This document shows positions 17,633 to 23,017 of a stretch of DNA of 32,241 bases, piece by piece. Location of the stretch: NCBI GenBank assembly GCA_964558715.1, contig CAZLFD010000012.1, positions 1 to 32,241 of the forward strand. The letters are read 5' to 3'. The stretch's first letter is position 1, and the number at the start of each line of letters is the position of its first letter. The notes under the pieces were generated by a model. The model was not told the DNA's origin, did no database searches, and was given only the letters and a program-made list of their open reading frames with translations. Position numbers and translations under genes: made by a program. The DNA is from JBGSOV01 sp964558715 (GTDB lineage: Bacteria > Patescibacteriota > Gracilibacteria > CAIRYL01 > GCA-016699755).

Positions 17633-18259
17633 ATGACCTATACTTGGAACTTTACACCGCGCCCGTATTCTGATGACGAAGCTGGCGACCTGCTCGCAAA
17701 CGTGGTGAGCCCACAAACTGCCGACTGGCACTACAACAAGCATCATCAGGGCTATGTTGGTGCTCTGAATGCGATTGAAAAAGGCCTCGCTTCTGCCAGT
17801 AAAGATGGCGTTAATGGCAACTACGCCGAGTATGCTGAGCTGAAACGCCGTCAGCCGTTTAACCATGCTGGCACCGTGCTGCACGATGTGTATTGGAGCA
17901 ACCTCGGCGGCGATGGCGACATCAGCAACGCACCAACCGTAAAAGCGGCGATCGAGAAACAGTTCGGATCCTTCGACGCCTGGCGTGAAGATTTCTTTGC
18001 CACTGCGATGAGCGCCAAGCTAAGCGGGTGGGCAGTGCTTACAGTCGATCAGCTCTATTCTGAACGTTTTCTCAATATCCTCGTCGACGAGCACCAGAAT
18101 GGCGCTATTTGGGGCGGTATCCCCCTTGTTGCCGTCGACATGTTCGAGCATGCCTACTACCACAAAGATGGCCCGGCGCGCCCGACCTACATCAACAACT
18201 TTATCGACGCGATCCATTGGGGCCGAGTGGAAGAGATGTTTAAGAAACATTGCGCTTAA
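17633..18259 (+). CDS. Superoxide dismutase, Fe/Mn family
   Basis: The enzyme converts superoxide to oxygen and hydrogen peroxide in the cytoplasm. All four metal ligands are present: His33 (WHYNKHH), His84 (VLHDVYW), Asp169 and His173 (VDMFEHAYY). At 208 residues the length is standard. Metal preference cannot be read from the sequence with confidence: the second-sphere positions (HAG near 78-80 and EHQNG near 153-157) differ from both textbook E. coli enzymes. It is a single gene, and a C-rich hairpin at 18264 follows its stop. Together with the aerobic ribonucleotide reductase downstream, it implies that the cell meets oxygen. A perfect 14-bp palindrome (TTTGGTATACCAAA) runs up to its start codon. 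Confidence 0.94.
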   Translation: MTYTWNFTPRPYSDDEAGDLLANVVSPQTADWHYNKHHQGYVGALNAIEKGLASASKDGVNGNYAEYAELKRRQPFNHAGTVLHDVYWSNLGGDGDISNAPTVKAAIEKQFGSFDAWREDFFATAMSAKLSGWAVLTVDQLYSERFLNILVDEHQNGAIWGGIPLVAVDMFEHAYYHKDGPARPTYINNFIDAIHWGRVEEMFKKHCA

Positions 18260-18263
18260 CTTT

Positions 18264-18345
18264 CCCCCTAGAGAGGGGGAGTCGGAGGGGGGAGAAATTA
18301 CTCACCGGCGGAGTCTCTAACGCAGACTTCCGCTGTTTTCGGTGA
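18264..18345. repeat. G-rich direct repeat plus strong hairpin after the dismutase gene
   Basis: CCCCCTAGAGAGGGGG (18264-18279) followed by AGTCGGAGGGGGGAGAAATT is nearly identical to the element at 25866-25902. Adjacent to it, TCACCG (18302) pairs with CGGTGA (18345), enclosing GCGGAGTCT paired with AGACTTCCGC with one bulge. Either structure could stop transcription after the dismutase, although there is no T-run. Confidence 0.6.
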
Positions 18346-18444
18346 TTGGCTACTCACTGAACATCAGGGTCGTCTACGAGAGAATCCGATGGTAAACAGT
18401 TACCATAATACACTCTGGGGTATATTGTGAAGTCGAATCACACA

Positions 18445-18508
18445 TTGTAGTGGCGACCCTTGTGGTCGCCTATTGTTTCTTAGGCAGACACAAGGCCTGC
18501 CACTACAA
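18445..18508. repeat. Double-hairpin inverted repeat (TTGTAGTGGC arms)
   Basis: Outer arms TTGTAGTGGC (18445-18454) and GCCACTACAA (18499-18508) are perfect complements. Each half is itself a hairpin: GGCGACC-cttgt-GGTCGCC (18452-18470) and GGCAG...CTGCC (18483-18501). Elements with these arms recur in intergenic DNA of many unrelated bacteria. It lies in the 530-bp gap upstream of nrdD, which holds no gene. Confidence 0.65.
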
Positions 18509-18594
18509 ACTCTTGCATGCGAAGAATTTTTTGCATGCCAAACTTCTCTTCGCTATGCCATAGATTTTGCTACAACAAAACATTCTCGTTGTTT

Positions 18595-18617
18595 CAACAA
18601 GCCGTTTTTTTGTGTTG
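18595..18617 (+). promoter_or_regulatory. Conserved upstream dyad (CAACA-N13-TGTTG) of nrdD
   Basis: TTCAACAAGCCG followed by a T-run and GTGTTG forms the dyad CAACA-N13-TGTTG. The nrdA promoter carries the same dyad with the same 13-bp spacer, and in both cases TTCAACAAG starts exactly 89 bp before the first NrdR-like box. It lies about 94 bp upstream of the expected transcription start, a typical activator position. Confidence 0.5.
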
Positions 18618-18664
18618 TACGACCATCGCCAGAAAATAAGCCAAATAATGCATTCGCGAAATGA

Positions 18665-18693
18665 TTGCATTTTGGATGAAAACACAATATATT
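18665..18693 (+). promoter_or_regulatory. nrdD promoter
   Basis: TTGCAT (18665-18670), a 17-bp spacer, then TATATT (18688-18693). The -10 hexamer lies inside the first NrdR-like box, the classic arrangement for repression. Expected start near 18700. Confidence 0.65.
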
Positions 18694-18729
18694 GAGATTT
18701 GTATCAGAAAAAACCACAACATCTAGTGA
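18682..18729 (+). promoter_or_regulatory. Pair of NrdR-like boxes upstream of nrdD
   Basis: ACACAATATATTGAGA (18682-18697) matches the NrdR consensus ACACWATATATWGTGT at 14 of 16 positions. CCACAACATCTAGTGA (18714-18729) matches at 12 of 16. Their centres are 32 bp apart, about three helical turns, as known for NrdR operators. NrdR is the zinc-ribbon/ATP-cone repressor of ribonucleotide reductase genes. Its gene is not in this window. Confidence 0.8.
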
Positions 18730-18789
18730 ATGTGGTTTTCATGCAACACTCAGGGATTTTCCCACTATTTCCTCTTTCTGCTCCTCATC

Positions 18790-20967
18790 ATGGCTCTGCA
18801 CAAAATCCAAAAACGTAATGGTGCGATCGTCGACTTTACCCCCGAAAAAATCGAAAGGGCGATCTTTGCCGCCGCTAAATCGGTCGGCGGACACGATCAG
18901 CATCTAGCAGATGAGTTGACGCAAAAGGTAGAGGTTGTTTTGGAGGCACAATTCAAAGACGCCATTCCGAGCGTAGAAGAAGTGCAAGACACGGTAGAAA
19001 AAGTACTGATCGAAGAAGGGCATGCGCAAACAGCGAAGGCTTACATCCTCTACCGCGAGCGCCGTGCTGAGATTCGCGAAGATAAAAAAGTGGTGGTCGA
19101 AGTCGAAAAAACGATGGACGAATATCTGCGCCAACTTGACTGGCGGGTAAATGCCAATAGCAATCAAGGCTACAGCCTTGGTGGGATGATTCTGAACACT
19201 GCCGGAAAAGTCACCGCCAATTACTGGCTCAGCCACATTTACCCGCGCACAGTGGGCGACGCACACCGCAATGGTGACTACCATATCCACGATCTTGACA
19301 TGTTCAGCGGCTACTGTGCCGGTTGGTCGTTGCGCGCGCTTCTCGAAGAGGGCTTTAACGGCGTACCGGGCAAAACCGAATCTGCGCCACCTAAAAACCT
19401 CTCATCTGCCGTGTCGCAAATGGTCAATTTTCTTGGCACCCTGCAAAACGAGTGGGCGGGGGCGCAAGCCTTTAGCAGCTTCGATACCTATCTCGCGCCG
19501 TTTGTAAAAAAGTTCTCACTCGAAATCGAACAAGAACTCGAAGAAGCAAATGCCTCGTTTCTCAATGATGAAGCGCGCCAGGCGTTTATCGACGATAAGA
19601 CCTACAAATACGTGCATCAAAATATCCAGAGTTTTGTCTTCAACCTCAACGTGCCGAGCCGTTGGGGTACGCAAACGCCATTCACCAATATCACGTTAGA
19701 CTGGACTGTGCCCGAAGACCTGCAAGATAAGCGCCTGAAAATGGGCGGCGAATTTTACCCATACACGTTTAAAGAATTGCAGAAAGAAATGGGCATCATC
19801 AATAAGGCCTATATCGAGGTGATGACGGCGGGCGACGCCTGCGGGCGCGTATTTACTTTTCCGATCCCTACCTACAACATTACGCCAGAGTTTAATTGGG
19901 ATGACCCGAACACCAAACTGCTCTTTGAGATGACAGCGAAATACGGCATGCCCTACTTCCAAAACTTCCTCAACAGCGACATGAAGCCCAACCATGTGCG
20001 CTCGATGTGCTGCCGTTTGCAGCTCGACCTTAATGAACTCTTGAAGCGCGGAAACGGCCTGTTTGGTTCCGCCGAAATGACCGGTTCGATCGGCGTCGTC
20101 ACAATTGCTGCCGCCCGTATCGGCTACACTTGCAAGGGCGATAAAAAGGCCTTCCTCGAACGCATTGAACACCTAATGGAACTCGCCAAGACCTCGCTCG
20201 AGATCAAACGCACCGAGATTCAAAAATGGATGGACCGCGGCCTTTTCCCTTTTACCAAACGCTATCTCGGTACGCTCCACAACCACTTTTCGACCATCGG
20301 TATTAATGGCATTAACGAGGCGATTCTCAATTTTACCGACGGCAAACACGATATTGCCAGTCGCGAGGGCCAGGCGTTCGCGCAAGAAATCCTCCTCTTT
20401 ATGCGCCAAAAATTGACTGAATACCAGAACGAAACTGGTAATCTTTACAACCTCGAAGCGACACCGGCAGAGGGAACGACCTATCGCTTTGCCAAAGAAG
20501 ACCGCAAGCGCTATCCGGACATCATGCAGGCAGGAACGGAAGAAGCACCATACTACACGAACAGCTCTCAGCTACCGGTAGAGTATACCGACGATGCTTT
20601 TGAAGCCCTCAAACTGCAAGACCCTCTGCAAACGCTTTATACCGGCGGGACCGTGCTTCACCTCTACATGGGTGAGCGCATTTCAGATGCCACAGCCTGC
20701 AAAAAACTGGTACGCACAGTACTCACGAACTTCCGCTTGCCATATATCACCATTACGCCAACGTTCAGCATCTGTCCGAAACACGGCTACCTGAGTGGTG
20801 AGCACGACTTTTGCCCAAAATGTGATGCAGAGATTGGCTACACGGGTGCAGATATTGATGAGGAGTTGCGGTCTGCTTATGTATCCGAAAAAGCCGATCG
20901 AATGCAAAATGAAGAATTAAAAATTAAGAAATGTATGCATACAGTCAGCTCTTCCAAAGATTCATGA
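18790..20967 (+). CDS. nrdD: Anaerobic (class III) ribonucleotide reductase, catalytic part lacking its glycyl-radical domain
   Basis: NrdD reduces ribonucleoside triphosphates without oxygen using a glycyl radical. Residues 1-95 are an ATP-cone (HKIQKRNGAIVDF...AYILYRERR). The barrel follows, with the active-site cysteines Cys407/Cys408 in MCCRLQLD and the GSIGVVTIAAAR block. The zinc-site region has SICPKHGYLSGEHDFCPKC (Cys662, Cys675, Cys678). In the family a short linker then leads to the radical-bearing C-terminus. Here the frame instead enters an AT-rich inverted repeat at 20906, about residue 706, reads some 20 foreign residues and stops. The missing domain lies at 21362-21541. I start at the ATG at 18790, where ATP-cone homology begins; the in-frame ATG at 18730 directly abuts the NrdR boxes. 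The leader just before the ATG is pyrimidine-rich and lacks a Shine-Dalgarno. Confidence 0.95.
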   Translation: MALHKIQKRNGAIVDFTPEKIERAIFAAAKSVGGHDQHLADELTQKVEVVLEAQFKDAIPSVEEVQDTVEKVLIEEGHAQTAKAYILYRERRAEIREDKKVVVEVEKTMDEYLRQLDWRVNANSNQGYSLGGMILNTAGKVTANYWLSHIYPRTVGDAHRNGDYHIHDLDMFSGYCAGWSLRALLEEGFNGVPGKTESAPPKNLSSAVSQMVNFLGTLQNEWAGAQAFSSFDTYLAPFVKKFSLEIEQELEEANASFLNDEARQAFIDDKTYKYVHQNIQSFVFNLNVPSRWGTQTPFTNITLDWTVPEDLQDKRLKMGGEFYPYTFKELQKEMGIINKAYIEVMTAGDACGRVFTFPIPTYNITPEFNWDDPNTKLLFEMTAKYGMPYFQNFLNSDMKPNHVRSMCCRLQLDLNELLKRGNGLFGSAEMTGSIGVVTIAAARIGYTCKGDKKAFLERIEHLMELAKTSLEIKRTEIQKWMDRGLFPFTKRYLGTLHNHFSTIGINGINEAILNFTDGKHDIASREGQAFAQEILLFMRQKLTEYQNETGNLYNLEATPAEGTTYRFAKEDRKRYPDIMQAGTEEAPYYTNSSQLPVEYTDDAFEALKLQDPLQTLYTGGTVLHLYMGERISDATACKKLVRTVLTNFRLPYITITPTFSICPKHGYLSGEHDFCPKCDAEIGYTGADIDEELRSAYVSEKADRMQNEELKIKKCMHTVSSSKDS

Positions 20968-21350
20968 AAACGAAGCAAGAGAATATTATCTGGGATACGT
21001 CATATAACTTTGCTTTGCGAATAGTGAAGCGCGCACGTCATTTGATTACTGATAAACAAGATTATGTTCTCTCGAAGCAAATCTTAAAAAGCGGTACTTC
21101 GATGGGTGCCAATATCGAAGTAGCAATAGGTGGGCAATCAAAAAAAGATTTTGTGGCTAAAATTTTCAGCTCTTACAAGGAAGCTCGTGAGACCAATTAC
21201 TGGCTCATGCTTTACAGGAATTCTGAAATAATTGAAAATAAATTAGCAAATTTACTGCTTGATGATTGTGAAGACACATCCAGATTATTGCCGAAATTTA
21301 ATTTACAACAAACCAAAGTTTCTAATTTGTAATTCGTAATTTTTCATTTT
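20906..21350 (+). mobile_element. IVS-like element carrying an S23 gene, inserted inside nrdD
   Basis: The left arm 20906-20927 and the right arm 21329-21350 are inverted repeats matching at 18 of 22 positions (both begin AAAATGAA when read inward). They enclose a four-helix-bundle S23-type gene. Intervening sequences of 23S rRNA have this layout: terminal complementary arms forming a stem and often an S23 gene inside. Here the host is a protein gene, and nrdD homology resumes shortly after the right arm. The interior is visibly more AT-rich than nrdD. No target duplication longer than three bases was found. Whether the RNA is ever excised is unknown. Confidence 0.75.
20964..21332 (+). CDS. 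S23 / four-helix-bundle family protein
   Basis: A 122-residue helical protein of the S23 family, originally found encoded within 23S rRNA intervening sequences and also scattered as single genes. The family signatures are clear: FALRIVKRARHL, then YVLSKQILKSGTSMGANIEVAIGGQSKKDFVAKIFSSYKEARETNYWL, split over helices one to three. Members form pentameric four-helix bundles and probably bind nucleic acid; the biochemical role is unsettled. I use the ATG at 20964, whose ATGA overlaps the nrdD stop, suggesting coupled translation; an in-frame ATG at 20931 would add 11 unconserved residues. Its base composition is more AT-rich than its neighbours, as expected for an acquired element. The stop codon reaches into the right inverted repeat. 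Confidence 0.92.
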   Translation: MKTKQENIIWDTSYNFALRIVKRARHLITDKQDYVLSKQILKSGTSMGANIEVAIGGQSKKDFVAKIFSSYKEARETNYWLMLYRNSEIIENKLANLLLDDCEDTSRLLPKFNLQQTKVSNL

Positions 21351-21361
21351 TAATTTACCAC

Positions 21362-21541
21362 ATGTCTCAATCTACTGTTTCTCCAGCCACGACCGGTGGC
21401 TGCACTACTCAAGATCTTGCCGATCAGCGCACCCGCTGCGAAGTATGGACGCGAGTAATGGGCTACCATAGGCCAGTGCAAAATTTTAATGTCGGTAAAA
21501 AGGCCGAGCATTATTCGCGCACGCATTTCCGCGAAGCGTAA
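21362..21541 (+). CDS. nrdD: Detached glycyl-radical domain of NrdD (59 aa)
   Basis: This 59-codon ORF encodes the C-terminal glycyl-radical segment of class III ribonucleotide reductase. RTRCEVWTRVMGYHRPVQNF includes the radical Gly34 in RVMGY, followed by the family's usual end NVGKKAEHYSRTHF. The first 20 residues are a Ser/Thr-rich linker (MSQSTVSPATTGG). It is intact, with no stop or shift, and ends where NrdD normally ends. The frame is open upstream into the inverted repeat of the S23 element, and the ATG at 21362 is the first available start. Free-standing glycyl-radical domains have a precedent in YfiD/GrcA, which repairs pyruvate formate-lyase. It therefore may work in trans with the truncated NrdD, or be joined to it if the element is removed from the RNA. 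Confidence 0.88.
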   Translation: MSQSTVSPATTGGCTTQDLADQRTRCEVWTRVMGYHRPVQNFNVGKKAEHYSRTHFREA

Positions 21542-21545
21542 AACC

Positions 21546-21630
21546 CCTCTCCTGAGGTAAGAGAGGCTGGGTGAGGTCGAATCCTGACCCGCAACCCCTC
21601 TTCAACTCCCCCTAACTTAGGGGGAGAATA
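21546..21630. repeat. Composite hairpin repeat between the nrdD tail and the redoxin gene
   Basis: CCTCTCCTGAGGTAAGAGAGG (21546-21566) forms a hairpin and is followed by CTGGGTGAGGTCGA, matching the element at 17423. CTCCCCCT-aactt-AGGGGGAG (21606-21625) is a second perfect hairpin. Confidence 0.6.
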
Positions 21631-21666
21631 ATCGCACTCCATTACCAAACTTGTTTCTCAAATCAC

Positions 21667-21909
21667 ATGAAAGCAACACTCTTCACTACCACGACGTGCC
21701 CAAAGTGTCCGGCATTTAAGCACTACATCAGCCAACATGTGCCGTTTGGCGTGCGTGTGCTCGACGAGCGCGAACCTGATTTTCGCGATTTGGCAGGGCA
21801 ATTTGGCGTGTCGTCCGCGCCGACTTTGATTGTTCAAGACGGGCAGGGGAAAGAACTCCTGCGCACTTCTGAAGAAAGTGAGGTCGCCGCGTTTCTCGCT
21901 ACGAAATGA
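21667..21909 (+). CDS. Glutaredoxin/NrdH-like redoxin
   Basis: An 80-residue thioredoxin-fold protein with the redox motif CPKC (Cys11, Cys14) at the end of the first strand and the cis-proline motif SAPTLIV near residue 53. Its size and sequence suit NrdH- or glutaredoxin-like electron donors. It lies between the two halves of class III reductase biochemistry (nrdD and nrdG), and its stop overlaps the nrdG start (ATGA), so it is translationally coupled to the activase. Some class III reductases take electrons from formate and others from thioredoxin-like proteins; the gene order suggests the second type here. This is inference. It could also serve the class I enzyme downstream. Confidence 0.85.
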   Translation: MKATLFTTTTCPKCPAFKHYISQHVPFGVRVLDEREPDFRDLAGQFGVSSAPTLIVQDGQGKELLRTSEESEVAAFLATK

Positions 21910-22640
21910 TAATCGCCGGGCTGCAAAGATTGACGTTGCTCGATTACCCTGGGCACACCGCCTGCACAGTGTTTTTAGCGGGCTGTAATTTTCGCTGCCA
22001 TTATTGCCACAATCCTGAACTGGTGTTGCCGGAGTGCATTCAAGAACAGCAGCAGTACTTTATTGACGAAGGCGAGTTCTTTGCTTTTCTCGAAGAACGC
22101 CAGGGTTTGCTTGAAGGCGTGTGCGTGACCGGTGGCGAGCCGACTATTCATTCAAACTTGCGCGATTTTTTGCGCCGCATCAAAGTGATGGGGTTCAAAA
22201 TCAAGCTTGATACCAACGGCAGTAGCCCCAAAATCCTTGAGAAGATTATCGATGAAAAACTGGTCGATTACATCGCCATGGATGTGAAAGCCGCGCCAGA
22301 AAAGTATCACGAATTCGTCGGCATCGAAGCCGACACCGATGCTCTCCGTGAAGCAGATCGCACCTCGAACATCGAGCATTCGCGTGATCTGATCATGAAT
22401 GCTGGCATCGACTACGAATTTCGTACGACATTGGTAGAAGGCTATCACGACGAAAGCGAATTTTCTGCCATTTGTGAATTTATCCGCAATGCGGAACGCT
22501 ATTATCTGCAAAGTTTTCAAAGTGGCCAGGGCTGCCTGAACCCGATTTGGAATCAGTATTCTGGGCTCTCGGATTCCACTCTTGAAGAGTATCGTCAGAA
22601 GGCCGGCAAGTGTGTAGCTTTTTGTGGAGTGCGAACATGA
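21906..22640 (+). CDS. nrdG: Anaerobic ribonucleotide reductase activating protein (radical SAM)
   Basis: NrdG uses S-adenosylmethionine and a [4Fe-4S] cluster to put the glycyl radical on NrdD. The cluster motif CNFRCHYC (Cys27, Cys31, Cys34) directly follows the strand TVFLAGC, and the SAM-contacting VTGGEPT lies near residue 75. At 244 residues it is of the longer NrdG/PflA-like type. It overlaps the redoxin stop by four bases. Its presence, intact, argues that the NrdD system is used, since it must recognise the glycyl-radical domain that is now encoded separately at 21362. Confidence 0.93.
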   Translation: MIIAGLQRLTLLDYPGHTACTVFLAGCNFRCHYCHNPELVLPECIQEQQQYFIDEGEFFAFLEERQGLLEGVCVTGGEPTIHSNLRDFLRRIKVMGFKIKLDTNGSSPKILEKIIDEKLVDYIAMDVKAAPEKYHEFVGIEADTDALREADRTSNIEHSRDLIMNAGIDYEFRTTLVEGYHDESEFSAICEFIRNAERYYLQSFQSGQGCLNPIWNQYSGLSDSTLEEYRQKAGKCVAFCGVRT

Positions 22641-22680
22641 ATATGTGAAAAAAAAGGAGCGGGACTCATGGCGCCGAGCC

Positions 22681-22790
22681 TCCCCCTCTTGGAGGAAAAG
22701 GGGGATTATGGGGGAGTTCCGATGAAAAAAGTAAACGCGGATGCAAGTCATAACTCCTTCTGCACATCCTCTTATCTTAAGAGGAAGAAG
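22681..22790. repeat. Composite hairpin repeats in the nrdG-nrdA gap
   Basis: TCCCCCTCTT is paired with AAAGGGGGA (22681-22704). Further on TCCTCTTA-tct-TAAGAGGA (22767-22785) forms a perfect hairpin; the block 22767-22790 recurs in reverse at 3611-3634 with one mismatch. The 377-bp gap otherwise holds the nrdA control region and no gene. Confidence 0.6.
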
Positions 22791-22862
22791 AGAGATGCTG
22801 CGTACCTTGTTATAAAGCCACTCATCAGAAGAAATATTTCCTTAATAACACTTTTGTTACTT

Positions 22863-22885
22863 CAACAAGTCGAAATTTTGTGTTG
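22863..22885 (+). promoter_or_regulatory. Conserved upstream dyad (CAACA-N13-TGTTG) of nrdA
   Basis: TTCAACAAGTCG, then TTTTGTGTTG, repeats the dyad seen upstream of nrdD with the same internal spacing. The same 89 bp separate TTCAACAAG from the first NrdR-like box. The surrounding sequence between dyad and promoter is not conserved between the two genes, so the fixed distance is notable. Confidence 0.5.
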
Positions 22886-22932
22886 CCCAAGAATCTGTTG
22901 GCAGCAAGCCATTTAGGTATACCAAAATAGAC

Positions 22933-22961
22933 TTGTAATTTTCGATAAAACACAATATCTT
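22933..22961 (+). promoter_or_regulatory. nrdA promoter
   Basis: TTGTAA (22933-22938), a 17-bp spacer, then TATCTT (22956-22961). The -10 element lies in the first NrdR-like box in the same phase as at nrdD. Expected start near 22968, with a leader of about 50 nt. Confidence 0.6.
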
Positions 22962-22997
22962 GATGTTTGTTCCCTAAATAAACACAACATATAGTTT
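22950..22997 (+). promoter_or_regulatory. Pair of NrdR-like boxes upstream of nrdA
   Basis: ACACAATATCTTGATG (22950-22965, 12 of 16 consensus matches) and ACACAACATATAGTTT (22982-22997, 14 of 16), centres 32 bp apart. The layout relative to the -10 element is identical to nrdD. Confidence 0.8.
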
Positions 22998-23017
22998 TTT
23001 CTCTTTTCAGACTTCTT

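Noticed and set aside
18730..18789. Upstream ATG for nrdD
   Set aside because: It lies directly against the second NrdR-like box and adds a hydrophobic 20-residue stretch foreign to the family; the ATP-cone begins at 18790.
20906..21350. Intein or group I intron in nrdD
   Set aside because: There are no splicing-domain motifs, no homing endonuclease motif and no group I core. The encoded protein is S23-like and the frame is closed by a stop, so an intein is impossible.
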